NCBI GenBank assembly: GCA_030645235.1
Contig: JAUSMV010000005.1
Span: 1 to 64,000 of the forward strand
DNA from: Parvibaculum sp.
GTDB lineage: Bacteria > Pseudomonadota > Alphaproteobacteria > Parvibaculales > Parvibaculaceae
Direction of reading: 5' to 3'
Length of the DNA: 64,000 bases
Each line of letters begins with the position of its first letter. Positions within the stretch are counted from its first letter, which is position 1. Positions 34,630-43,406 of this stretch are shown here, in pieces. Under the pieces are notes generated by a model. That model was not told where the DNA came from. It saw nothing but the letters and a program-made list of their open reading frames with translations, and ran no database searches. The position numbers and the translations under genes were made by a program.

Positions 34630-36465
34630 GTGCAAGGCGAAGCGGTAAAAACGACAGGGTTGCGTGAACCAACGGCGGTATTGCGCGAAGTCTTCGGCCT
34701 CAGCACGTTTCGCGGCGAGCAGGAGCAGATCATCGCGCATGTGATGGCCGGTCGCGATGCTGTGGTGTTGCTGCCCACAGGCGCGGGCAAATCGCTTTGT
34801 TTCCAGATTCCGGCTCTTTGTCTTGACGGCGTGGCGATTGTTGTCTCACCGCTTATCGCGTTGATGCGCGATCAGGTCGAGGCCTTGCGCCAATCCGGCG
34901 TGCGGGCCGCCGCACTCAATTCCACCCTGACGATGGATGAAGTCGCCGACATTCGCGCAAGGCTGGCGGACTGCGAAATTGATTTGCTCTACGTGACGCC
35001 TGAGCGCCTTGTCAGCGACGGGTTCCTCGGTCTTTTGTCGCGGCTTCACATCTCTCTGTTCGCCATTGATGAGGCCCATTGCATCAGCCAATGGGGCCAT
35101 GATTTCCGGCCCGAATATATGCAGCTCTCTGTGCTGCGCGAACGCTTTCCCGGCGTGCCGCGCATGGCGCTGACCGCCACGGCCAATCCGCAAACGCGCG
35201 ATGATCTCATTCATCGGTTGCAACTCGATGATGCGCGCGTTTTCTCGGCGAGCTTTGACCGGCCCAATATCCGCTACACGATTGTGCAGAAGGACAATGC
35301 GCGCGGGCAGTTGATGGCATTCCTGCAGGGCAGGGAGGGCCAGAGCGGCATCATCTATTGCCTGAGCCGCAAGAAGGTTGAAGAAACATCCGAATGGCTG
35401 AACGGGCAGGGCATCCGCTCGCTGCCTTATCATGCAGGCCTCGACCGTAGTGTGCGCGACGCCAATCAGGATGCGTTTTTGAAGGAAGACGGTCTGGTGC
35501 TCGTTGCCACGATTGCGTTTGGCATGGGCATCGACAAGCCCGATGTGCGCTTCGTTGCGCATCTCGATCTGCCGTCGAGCATTGAGGCCTATTATCAGGA
35601 GACGGGCCGCGCAGGCCGCGACGGACAGCCATCGGAAGGCTGGATGGCCTATGGCATGGGCGACCTCGTGCAGCGCCGCCGCATGATTGACGATGGGGCG
35701 AGCCCCGTTGAAGTGAAACGCGTGGAACGTGCCGCACTCGATGCTTTGCTCGGTGTTTGCGAGACAACGCAATGCCGACGTCGCGCATTGCTGGCGCATT
35801 TCGGCGAGACCATGTCGGAAGATTGCGGCAATTGCGATAGCTGCCTGACGCCCGCGCAAACATGGAACGGCACCGAAGCCGCGCGGAAGCTGCTGTCAGC
35901 GATCTATCGCAGCGGTCAGCGCTATGGCTCCGGCCACATCATCGACATTTTGCGCGGGCAGGTGACGGAGAAGATCACGCGTGCGGGCCACGACAGCTTG
36001 CCGACATTCGGCGTCGGCGCGGACCTCGATGCAAAGACGTGGCAGTCGGTCATTCGTCAGATGACGGTGCTGGGTCATATCTCGGTCGACAATGAAGCCT
36101 TCGGCGCGTTGATCCTTGAAGACAGTGCGCGGCCTGTCTTGCAGGGCCATCAGGCGATTGAATTTCGCCGCGACAGGGCCGGGCCCGCGAAAGAACGCAA
36201 ACGCGCGACGCGGGCACAAGCCGAATATGTGTCGGACAATCCCGAAGACGAGGCATTGTTTCAGGCCTTACGCGCCGAACGTCTGCGCCTTGCGCGCGAG
36301 CAGGGCGTGCCGCCTTACGTCATCTTCCACGATGCATCCTTGCGCGACATGGCCCGCGTGCGGCCTTCATCAGTCACGGAGATGGGCGAAGTGGCAGGCG
36401 TCGGTGCCGCCAAATGCGCACGCTATGGCCGCGCGTTTCTCGCCGTTATCGGCGAGCACGGCTGA
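34630..36465 (+). CDS. recQ: ATP-dependent DNA helicase RecQ
   Basis: A 611-residue RecQ from a GTG start. Superfamily 2 motifs: Walker A PTGAGKSLCFQIPAL, DEAH box AIDEAHCISQWGHDFRPEY, motif III ALTATANP, motif VI YYQETGRAGRDGQPSE. The zinc-binding RQC region is seen as CETTQCRRRALLAHFGE...CGNCDSC, and an HRDC domain occupies the C-terminal 90 residues. It unwinds DNA in recombination and replication repair. Begins 53 bp after the hybrid kinase gene. Confidence 0.95.
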   Translation: MQGEAVKTTGLREPTAVLREVFGLSTFRGEQEQIIAHVMAGRDAVVLLPTGAGKSLCFQIPALCLDGVAIVVSPLIALMRDQVEALRQSGVRAAALNSTLTMDEVADIRARLADCEIDLLYVTPERLVSDGFLGLLSRLHISLFAIDEAHCISQWGHDFRPEYMQLSVLRERFPGVPRMALTATANPQTRDDLIHRLQLDDARVFSASFDRPNIRYTIVQKDNARGQLMAFLQGREGQSGIIYCLSRKKVEETSEWLNGQGIRSLPYHAGLDRSVRDANQDAFLKEDGLVLVATIAFGMGIDKPDVRFVAHLDLPSSIEAYYQETGRAGRDGQPSEGWMAYGMGDLVQRRRMIDDGASPVEVKRVERAALDALLGVCETTQCRRRALLAHFGETMSEDCGNCDSCLTPAQTWNGTEAARKLLSAIYRSGQRYGSGHIIDILRGQVTEKITRAGHDSLPTFGVGADLDAKTWQSVIRQMTVLGHISVDNEAFGALILEDSARPVLQGHQAIEFRRDRAGPAKERKRATRAQAEYVSDNPEDEALFQALRAERLRLAREQGVPPYVIFHDASLRDMARVRPSSVTEMGEVAGVGAAKCARYGRAFLAVIGEHG

Positions 36466-36495
36466 CAGCAAGTTTTGCGACGATCACAAACAGAA

Positions 36496-36529
36496 AAGGG
36501 GTCCGGTCTTATGGAAGACCGAACCCCTT
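36496..36529 (-). terminator. Strong hairpin between recQ and tRNA-Asn
   Basis: A 15-bp nearly perfect stem (AAGGGGTCCGGTCTT / AAGACCGAACCCCTT, one mismatch) with a 4-nt ATGG loop. On the minus strand it is followed by TTCTGTTTG, making a good terminator for tRNA-Asn; it may also stop recQ transcripts from the other side. Confidence 0.8.
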
Positions 36530-36534
36530 GAAAC

Positions 36535-36609
36535 TGGCTCCCCGGGCCGGATTCGAACCAGCGACCGATCGGTTAACAGCCGATTGCTCTACCACTGAGC
36601 TACCGAGGA
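36535..36609 (-). tRNA. tRNA-Asn (anticodon GTT)
   Basis: A 75-nt cloverleaf on the minus strand with encoded CCA. Acceptor stem TCCTCGG / CCGGGGA (one G-U pair), anticodon loop CTGTTAA giving GUU, T loop GTTCGAATC. Confidence 0.95.
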
Positions 36610-36817
36610 TCACTGCCGGAATTAACCAGCAGGAGTGGGCTGCATATAGCAAAACCCTTGCGCAGATGCCAAGTCTTATTCTTGCCTTCCGCCCGGCTTA
36701 ATCTTTAGCGGTAAACCGTTAAAAACATTGTCTAAGATGCCGGACATCGCCATTTGATGAAAAGTAAGCGGTAAAGCCGGTTTTACGGTGATAAAAACCT
36801 GAATAAAGGGAAGCAGA

Positions 36818-37063
36818 ATGGCCTTTGTGAAAGTTGGGAACGCCAAAGTCAGAGTTCCCGGATCACCATTGGTTCGCATGGCACTGGGCGGCGGTCTCGT
36901 CGCGGGCGGTGTTTTGGGCTTTTTGCCGGTCCTGGGCTTCTGGATGATTCCCCTCGGGCTTGTCGTCCTGTCGGTCGATAGCCCCTTGGTACGGCGCGGG
37001 CGTCGTAAAACCGAAATCTGGTGGGGACGGCGTAAGCGGGCGAAAGAAGCGACAAAGAACTAG
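36818..37063 (+). CDS. Small two-helix membrane protein (PGPGW-like)
   Basis: An 81-residue protein with an AAGGGA ribosome site 6 nt before the ATG. Hydrophobic helices MALGGGLVAGGVLGFLPVLG and FWMIPLGLVVLSVDSPLVRR join at a GFW turn, followed by a strongly basic tail (RRGRRKTEIWWGRRKR). The layout resembles the PGPGW family of small inner-membrane proteins. Function unknown. Its stop overlaps the convergent polysaccharide deacetylase gene by 4 nt. Confidence 0.75.
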   Translation: MAFVKVGNAKVRVPGSPLVRMALGGGLVAGGVLGFLPVLGFWMIPLGLVVLSVDSPLVRRGRRKTEIWWGRRKRAKEATKN

Positions 37064-38139
37064 TCGATACCGGACGAGCCCATGGCTTTGGCCATCGCGA
37101 AGGGTAGTCCGCTCATCAGCACATCGAGAATACGCAAATCCTGATAATCGCCGTTGAGCGACAGGCGCGGCAGATGCGTGAGATTTTGCGCATGCGCCGA
37201 CCGGATCAGACCCTTGCGCGTTGTGGTCGCGGAGCGGAAGCCGAAAGATTTGGCGATTTCAAAATCGCGTGTACCAGCGGATGTCGGATCACCATAGGGA
37301 TATGAGAAATGCTGCGGGCGGCGGCCAAGTTCGGCCTCGTGGCGCGCAAGGCCTTTGGCGATGTCGTTTGAGGCTTCTTCGCCTGAAATTTGTGCCAGCG
37401 CAATGTGGCTCGCCGTATGCGCTTCGATACTGGCGTAAGGGTTGGCGGCAAGGGTACGCAACTCGTCCCAGCTCATCGCGAGTTCGTGCGTGACAGCGGC
37501 AATGTTAACACTGTGAGCACCGGCAAGGCGGCGCACTTCGGCGCGTAAGGCCGGTTCGCCCATGGCGCGCAAACGCCAATAGATCGCGTCCCATGCGGCT
37601 TTTTTGTCGGCCACGCTGCGCGACGTGAATGTTTCTTCTCCGTCAGCAAAACGCACGCGCAATTCGTTGGCGGACGCGATGATGCGTTCCAGCACCACCC
37701 ACCAAAGCTCGGCTGTGCCGTCCGGCAGGCTCGTTGCGAGATAAACCGTGAAAGGCGCGCTGTGGCGCGCAAAGATCGGCGCGGCCACGGTGAGATTGTC
37801 TTTGTAGCCATCATCAAGCGTGAACACGACAAACCGCTCCGACGTGTCGCCAACCGCGATGCGCGTGACGGCCTCATCAAGTGAGAGGCAGACGAGGCCG
37901 CGCGCCCGCACATGGCCGAGCAGCGCGTCGAGATAGTCCGGTGTGATTTCTAATATGCGGTTTGGTGCGAAATCGGTGTCGTCCGGCTCGCGCACCCGAT
38001 GCAGCATGAAAATCGCCCCCATGCCGCGCACGGACGCCGGCGCAAGCCGATGCGCACCGCTGGCATAGAGGCCGAGCAGCGCATGGCGGGCCAATGCGGG
38101 TTTGGTCGCCGTCAGGGTCTGGCGAAGGTTAACGATCAT
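37060..38139 (-). CDS. Polysaccharide deacetylase family protein
   Basis: A protein of 359 residues from ATG 38139 (an upstream extension to 38250 is less likely). A NodB/CE4 homology domain is seen as FVVFTLDDGYKDN (catalytic Asp-Asp pair) and FSYPYGDPTSAG (metal-binding region). CE4 enzymes remove acetyl groups from GlcNAc-containing polymers. It stands at the left edge of the exopolysaccharide locus, in opposite orientation to it, and so may modify that polymer, as HfsH does in Caulobacter holdfast. Confidence 0.8.
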   Translation of the reverse strand: MIVNLRQTLTATKPALARHALLGLYASGAHRLAPASVRGMGAIFMLHRVREPDDTDFAPNRILEITPDYLDALLGHVRARGLVCLSLDEAVTRIAVGDTSERFVVFTLDDGYKDNLTVAAPIFARHSAPFTVYLATSLPDGTAELWWVVLERIIASANELRVRFADGEETFTSRSVADKKAAWDAIYWRLRAMGEPALRAEVRRLAGAHSVNIAAVTHELAMSWDELRTLAANPYASIEAHTASHIALAQISGEEASNDIAKGLARHEAELGRRPQHFSYPYGDPTSAGTRDFEIAKSFGFRSATTTRKGLIRSAHAQNLTHLPRLSLNGDYQDLRILDVLMSGLPFAMAKAMGSSGID

Positions 38140-38308
38140 CTCTGCCCATGTTGCCGGGGGTCCGGGAAATCTAGCACGCGCCTTGCAATTACTCAGGCAT
38201 GGCAAGGATGCCTGTTCGGAATTGAGAAAAGGTTTCACATAAGAAGCCACTTGAGACCGAAGCGAGACAAAACGTCCCGAATTGAACCATCAGCACGCGA
38301 GGCCCCCC

Positions 38309-39628
38309 GTGAACAAGCTGAACCAAACGAAGACAGTCGAAGCAAAAACCACGAAATTCGTGCGCCATGACGCCCCCTTTGCCCCGGCGGAAACCGCCAA
38401 GGGCAATCACAATGAATTCCATCTGGTCGAAGGACCCTGGCGCGCCCGCCCTGAGGTGCTGCTCTCGGTTCACGACGATCTGGCCTCGCTGCAGACCATC
38501 TGGACCTCGCTTGAACAGTCCGGCGACTGCACGGCCTTCCAGTCATTTGCTTTCGTTTCCACATGGTTTACCCATGTCGGCCGCGCCGAAGGCGTGACGC
38601 CTTGTGTGGTTGTCGGCTGGGACGCTGAAGACGCGGGCGAGGGCAAAGGCCCGCTTTTCATCATGCCGCTGGCCCTGACGCATGGCGCATTGGGCACCAA
38701 GCTCGGCTGGCTCGCCAGCGGTGTCAGCGATTATAACGGCCCGCTTCTGGCCAAGGAATTTTTCCTGCGCGTGCGCCACGGCCAGTTTAAAGACCTGTGG
38801 AAGCAGATCCGCGACATACTGCCGGAACATGACATTGTTGAACTGACCTCCATGCCCGAAAAAATCGGCGGTCAGGCCAATCCGTTCATGCAGCTCAGCA
38901 GCATCACGCAGCATGCGTCTTCCGCGCACATGACCCGCATCAATGCCGGTTGGGATGCTTACTACGACGTTAAGCGTTCATCGGGCAGCAAAAAGCGCGA
39001 CCGCCAGAAGCGTCGCAAGCTCGAAGAATTCGGTGACACCGTGCTCGTGACGCCGACCGACACAGAAACCATTGCCGCCACGGTCGAAACGCTGATCGCC
39101 CAGAAGTCCGTGGCCTTTGCCCGCATGGGCGTCGCCAATATGTTCGATAAACCCGGCATGCGCGATTTCTACATGGCGCTGGCGACAGATGCCGCCGCCA
39201 ATGGCCTCGTCGAAGTGAGCCGTCTCGAAGTCGGTGGCGCTATCGCCGCTGCCAATTGGGGCATCAGCTTCAAAGGCCGTTTTCATTATGTGCTGACCAG
39301 CTATGACGAGCAGGCCGAAACCGCCAAACGCGGTCCCGGCATGATCCAGCTTATGGAACTGATGAAGCGCGCCGCTGATACAGGCCATACAGAATTTGAT
39401 TTCACCGTCGGCGATGAAGGCTACAAGGCCGATTGGTGCGAAATTGAGACACTTTTGTTCGACCATGTCGAAGCCGCAACCGTTCGTGGCCTTTTGATAC
39501 GTCTTCCCAAGTCAACTTTCCTCAAAGTTAAACGGTTCATCAAGCAGACACCGGTACTTTGGCAAGCCTATACCCGCCTGCGTGCAGCGTCGGGTAACCT
39601 TCCGGGGGGCATCGCCGTCCGGGCTTGA
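38309..39628 (+). CDS. FemAB/GNAT-like acyltransferase of EPS locus (first)
   Basis: A protein of about 439 residues. GTG 38309 (with GAGG 6 nt before) is preferred over a TTG at 38282. It resembles the Acetyltransf_6/BioF2-like double GNAT proteins: WFTHVGRAEG.. and the second half with KRDRQKRRKLEE, then AIAAANWGISFKGRFHYVLT and TEFDFTVGDEGYKADWC. This group includes HfsK-type holdfast proteins and FemAB-like polymer modifiers. A role in acylating or otherwise modifying a sugar or its lipid-linked precursor is inferred. Overlaps nothing; the flippase gene follows 14 bp later. Confidence 0.75.
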   Translation: MNKLNQTKTVEAKTTKFVRHDAPFAPAETAKGNHNEFHLVEGPWRARPEVLLSVHDDLASLQTIWTSLEQSGDCTAFQSFAFVSTWFTHVGRAEGVTPCVVVGWDAEDAGEGKGPLFIMPLALTHGALGTKLGWLASGVSDYNGPLLAKEFFLRVRHGQFKDLWKQIRDILPEHDIVELTSMPEKIGGQANPFMQLSSITQHASSAHMTRINAGWDAYYDVKRSSGSKKRDRQKRRKLEEFGDTVLVTPTDTETIAATVETLIAQKSVAFARMGVANMFDKPGMRDFYMALATDAAANGLVEVSRLEVGGAIAAANWGISFKGRFHYVLTSYDEQAETAKRGPGMIQLMELMKRAADTGHTEFDFTVGDEGYKADWCEIETLLFDHVEAATVRGLLIRLPKSTFLKVKRFIKQTPVLWQAYTRLRAASGNLPGGIAVRA

Positions 39629-39642
39629 GGATCGACGACGAC

Positions 39643-41037
39643 ATGGACGCTTCGGCCCTGCCACAACCGCTCCGTAAGTTTGCCGCGCCATTGCTTGCGC
39701 GTTTGCATGACAGCGATCTGCGCGATGTCGTGCGCGGTGCGGCCTTTGTCATGGGCATCCGCATCGGCGGCGCAGCCATCGCGCTGCTCAGTCAGGTCCT
39801 GCTCGCGCGCTGGATGGGCGTGCATGAATACGGCATTTTCGCGTATGTCTGGGTCTGGGTGATCATCCTCGGCATCCTCGCGCCGCTGGGCTTCGGCACA
39901 TCAACATTGCGCTTCGTGCCCGACTATCGTGTCCGTGAAAAATGGGGACGCCTCGCCGGTATTCTCGAAGCTTCGTGGCGCATGGTTTTGCTCTTTGGTC
40001 TCGCGGCCATGGGCATCGGCCTTGTCGGTCTCTGGTTCCTCCAAAATGAAATCGCACCTTTCTATCTTTTGCCGCTCGCGGTCGCGCTGATCTGCGTGCC
40101 CGCCTTTGCGCTGACCGATACGCTGGAAGGCACGGCGCGCGCTTTCGGCTGGGTCAATCTCGCTTATCTCCCGGCTTACATTCTGCGCCCTGTTGGCATC
40201 ATCCTCATTTGCGGCATCATTTATTTCACCATGGGCGCACTGTCGGGCCTTGCCGCCGTCAGCGGCGCATTGCTCGCCTCACTGCTGACGCTCGCGGGAC
40301 AAAAATTTATTCTCGGCAAACGCATCGACGCGACCATCCCGAAAGCCAGACCCGTACTGCATACGAAATACTGGATCCTCACCTCATTGCCGCTGGTGAT
40401 GACGGAAGGCCTCTATCTCGTCATGCTCAACAGCGACATTGTTTTGCTCGGCGTTTTTGTCAGCCCCGATGAAGTCGGCGTCTATTTCGCAGCGACCCGC
40501 ATCGTCAACCTCGTGACCTTTATCTATTTCGCCGTGGCAGCGCTTGCCGTGCCGAAATTCTCCGAGCTTCACGCCAAAGGGGATCGCGGCGAATTGCAGT
40601 CTTTCGTCCATAACATCATCCAGTGGATTTTCTGGCCGACACTTGCAGCCGCTGCCGTCATTATGCTGTTCGGAAAATTTGCGCTCGGTATTTTCGGCAC
40701 CGAGTTTGAGGCCGGTTACGCCGTCATGGGCATTCTCATTTTCGGCTTCGTCGCCCGCGCTTCGACCGGCCCCATCGAATATCTTCTCAATATGACCGGC
40801 AATCAGGGCGCGCCCGCCATCGCTTATTCCGTGGCAGCCGTGCTCAACATCATCCTGAATTTTGCCCTTGTGCCCCGCATGGGCCTTGAAGGCGCGGCGC
40901 TCGCGACATCAATCAGCATCATGATGTCGAGTGTCTGGCTCGGCATAAGTGTCTGGAAGCGTCTTGGCATCACAGCTTTCGTCTTCACATTTTCGCGCCG
41001 TCAGGTGCCCCAGACCAGACTCATGGATCAACAATGA
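39643..41037 (+). CDS. Wzx-type oligosaccharide flippase
   Basis: A 464-residue polytopic membrane protein of the MOP/RfbX flippase family with about 12-14 membrane helices. Typical parts are GAAFVMGIRIGGAAIALLSQ at the N-terminus and the FGFVARASTGPIEYLLNMTG segment near residue 350, as in RfbX and HfsF-like proteins. It should flip undecaprenyl-linked repeat units across the inner membrane. ATG 39643 is preferred over an upstream TTG. Its stop overlaps the next gene by 4 nt (ATGA), so they are co-transcribed. Confidence 0.85.
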   Translation: MDASALPQPLRKFAAPLLARLHDSDLRDVVRGAAFVMGIRIGGAAIALLSQVLLARWMGVHEYGIFAYVWVWVIILGILAPLGFGTSTLRFVPDYRVREKWGRLAGILEASWRMVLLFGLAAMGIGLVGLWFLQNEIAPFYLLPLAVALICVPAFALTDTLEGTARAFGWVNLAYLPAYILRPVGIILICGIIYFTMGALSGLAAVSGALLASLLTLAGQKFILGKRIDATIPKARPVLHTKYWILTSLPLVMTEGLYLVMLNSDIVLLGVFVSPDEVGVYFAATRIVNLVTFIYFAVAALAVPKFSELHAKGDRGELQSFVHNIIQWIFWPTLAAAAVIMLFGKFALGIFGTEFEAGYAVMGILIFGFVARASTGPIEYLLNMTGNQGAPAIAYSVAAVLNIILNFALVPRMGLEGAALATSISIMMSSVWLGISVWKRLGITAFVFTFSRRQVPQTRLMDQQ

Positions 41038-42320
41038 GCGCACTGAAACACAATCCGTTCGTCTCTTTCGGCGCGTCGCAGCGACGCCCGATGGGTGATC
41101 CGTTGAAGGTCGAGGCGATCTCACATGGCGCTCGTTATATGCTTGATAATGCGCCGGACGCCGACATTGTGTTGCTGGAAAGTGCCAGCGCGCTCGGGCC
41201 CTATTCCGATGCGATCAATGAACTGGCATCGGTTGCCGAAGACAGCAATCCGCTGTTTGAGACACCCGCTCTGATGGCGGCCATGACGCATCTGTCAGCG
41301 GGCGACAAGTCCGTCCGGGTGGCACTCGTCTGGAGCGAAAAAAACGTGTCGCAGCCACGCCAGCTTATCGGTCTCATCCCGTATCAGGTTAAACGCTTCT
41401 ATCTCGGTCTGCCGCTCAGTGTGTGGTCGGTCTGGACGCATAAATATAATTTCCTCGCGACACCGCTTCTGCGCCGCGGACAGGAACATTCTGCGTTGCG
41501 CCGTTTCCTGCACTATGCCGACCAGTCCGGTGCACGCATGATGCGTTTCCCGCTGTTTCAGGCCGATGGCGCTTTCGGGCCGGTGCTGACCGATATTGTT
41601 GAGGAGCGGGCTTTGCCCTCCGTCGAGACTGCGCGGCATGAACGCGCCGTCCTCGATGCGGGCATGGATTGCGAGACCTATCTCTCAACCCATATGCGCA
41701 AGAAAAAGCGCAAGGAATATAACCGCCTGTGGAACCGTATGGCCGAAACCGGCGATGTGGCGTTTGACACACTGAGCAATGCGGCAGACCTCGACCTATG
41801 GATGAAGAACTTTCTTCTGCTGGAGCGCAGCGGTTGGAAAGGAAAGCGCGGCACGGCGCTCGCCGAACAACAGAACGACGCTGCTTTCTTTGAAGAGCTT
41901 TGCTGCTCCAGCATGTCGCAAGGCAAACTTCATGTCGCGCGGATCACGCTCAATGCGCAACCCATTGCCATGCTTGTGTCGTTTATCTCCGGCAATTGTG
42001 CTTATGCTTTCAAAATCGCCTTTGATGAAAACTATGCACGCTTCTCGCCGGGGGCCTGGTTGATGATGAAAGTCATCGATTCATTCCACAATGATGCGCG
42101 CGTGAGCCGGGTTGATAGCTGCGCTGTTCCCGATCATCCGATGATCGACCACATCTGGGCCGAACGCCGTCAGATGCGTGCGATGAATGTCGCGACATCA
42201 CATGCGATGAGCCCGTGGTTCATTGCCTATTCCGCTCACATGACACGCCTCGTTGATCGTGCCTGGAGCTTTATGCGTCAAAACTACTACCGCCTGCGTA
42301 AGGAGATTGAACGTGACTGA
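41034..42320 (+). CDS. FemAB/GNAT-like acyltransferase of EPS locus (second)
   Basis: A 428-residue protein of the same Acetyltransf_6/FemAB type as the gene at 38309. A basic KKKRKEYNRLWNRM helix is followed by WMKNFLLLERSGWKGKRG and, near the end, AIAMLVSFISGNCAYAFKIA, a GNAT-like sheet. The substrate is unknown. Two members in one locus suggest two different polymer modifications. It overlaps the downstream cupin gene by 8 nt. Confidence 0.75.
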   Translation: MSALKHNPFVSFGASQRRPMGDPLKVEAISHGARYMLDNAPDADIVLLESASALGPYSDAINELASVAEDSNPLFETPALMAAMTHLSAGDKSVRVALVWSEKNVSQPRQLIGLIPYQVKRFYLGLPLSVWSVWTHKYNFLATPLLRRGQEHSALRRFLHYADQSGARMMRFPLFQADGAFGPVLTDIVEERALPSVETARHERAVLDAGMDCETYLSTHMRKKKRKEYNRLWNRMAETGDVAFDTLSNAADLDLWMKNFLLLERSGWKGKRGTALAEQQNDAAFFEELCCSSMSQGKLHVARITLNAQPIAMLVSFISGNCAYAFKIAFDENYARFSPGAWLMMKVIDSFHNDARVSRVDSCAVPDHPMIDHIWAERRQMRAMNVATSHAMSPWFIAYSAHMTRLVDRAWSFMRQNYYRLRKEIERD

Positions 42321-43218
42321 TCTGATCACAGTTGAAGCCGGTTCTGTCGGCAATGAAATGCCGACCAAAACCTTCCGTCTGACCCACACTCTGAGCGACC
42401 ATCCGTTGTTCAAGCTGGATCGTCTGGCGCGCCTCGCCGCGAGCCTGCCAGCCGATCAGGTCGAATTCAACGGACCCGTTCAGCCCAATCAGGACCCGAA
42501 GCTGACGCCGCAAAACGGCCTGAGCGCGGAAGAAACCGTGCGCCGCATCGAAGAGTGCCGGTCATGGATGGTCATCAAGAATTGCGAGACCGACCCCGAA
42601 TATAAAGCGCTGCTCGATGCCTGCCTTGATCAGGTGGCAGCGCAGACCAAGGGTGTAATGGGCGGCGCGAAAAAGCGTCAGGCGTTTATCTTCGTAACGT
42701 CACCCAACAATGTGACGCCGTTGCATATGGACCCTGAATATAATTTCCTGTTGCAGCTGCGCGGCACCAAACGCATGTCGCTGTTCAATCACAAGGACCG
42801 CAACATTGTGAGCGAAGAGCAGTTGGAGCTTTATCCCGGCAAGCATCGCAACCTGCCTTACCGCGAAGAATTCGAACAGGTCAGCACGCAGCAGCATCTG
42901 GCGGCCGGCGACAGTATCTTTGTACCGCTGTTCGATCCCCATTGGGTGCAGAACGGACCTGAAGTGTCCGTGTCCTTCTCGATCACATGGCACACCGATC
43001 ATTCGCTGCGCATGGTGAAACTCTCCTACGTCAATGCAGGGCTTCGCCGTCTCGGCCTGCCGCAGGCCAGCGTCGGCACGTATCCCGTGATTGATGGTGT
43101 GAAAGTTGCGGCCTATGACGTCGCGCGCTTTGCCTATGATCTCATCAAACGCGCGCTCGGCGGACGCAAAAAAGCCGTCGCCCTCGTCTTTGGCGGCGAT
43201 GCGGCGGCTGTGAGCTGA
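42313..43218 (+). CDS. Cupin/JmjC-like Fe(II)/2-oxoglutarate oxygenase family protein
   Basis: A 301-residue protein from GTG 42313, which has AAGGAG 7 nt before it; it overlaps the previous gene by 8 nt. The cupin-like JmjC domain shows the iron triad: His and Asp in VTPLHMDPEYNFLLQL and a distal His in FDPHWVQNGP. A downstream helical tail follows (VARFAYDLIKRALGGRKK). It probably is an iron and 2-oxoglutarate-dependent hydroxylase; whether it acts on a sugar, a lipid or a protein is unknown. It ends the 38.3-43.2 kb transcript; a repeat element separates it from wzc. Confidence 0.75.
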   Translation: MTDLITVEAGSVGNEMPTKTFRLTHTLSDHPLFKLDRLARLAASLPADQVEFNGPVQPNQDPKLTPQNGLSAEETVRRIEECRSWMVIKNCETDPEYKALLDACLDQVAAQTKGVMGGAKKRQAFIFVTSPNNVTPLHMDPEYNFLLQLRGTKRMSLFNHKDRNIVSEEQLELYPGKHRNLPYREEFEQVSTQQHLAAGDSIFVPLFDPHWVQNGPEVSVSFSITWHTDHSLRMVKLSYVNAGLRRLGLPQASVGTYPVIDGVKVAAYDVARFAYDLIKRALGGRKKAVALVFGGDAAAVS

Positions 43219-43231
43219 TCCCACATTCTTG

Positions 43232-43380
43232 AACCCTCCCCTTGAGGGAGGGTCAAAAAATCATCTTGGATTTTTTGGGGCGGGGGAACGAACGTCAATT
43301 CGTACTCAGCATTTGACGAGAGTCCGCGCCCCCGCCCCAAACGGCGAGACGCCGTTTGACCCTCCCTCAAGGGGAGGGTT
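43232..43380. repeat. 149-bp palindromic element, copy C
   Basis: Exact 26-bp arms at 43232-43257 and 43355-43380, identical to copy B. Both hairpins keep the same order as in B (AAAAAATC... at left, ACGGCG... at right), but the central core is reversed: the sequence AACGAACGTCAAT... here matches the complement of the core in B (AACGAAGTTCAAT...). It separates two converging genes of the polysaccharide locus. Confidence 0.92.
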
Positions 43381-43406
43381 GGAAGTATGAAGTCGGAATT
43401 CCTTGT

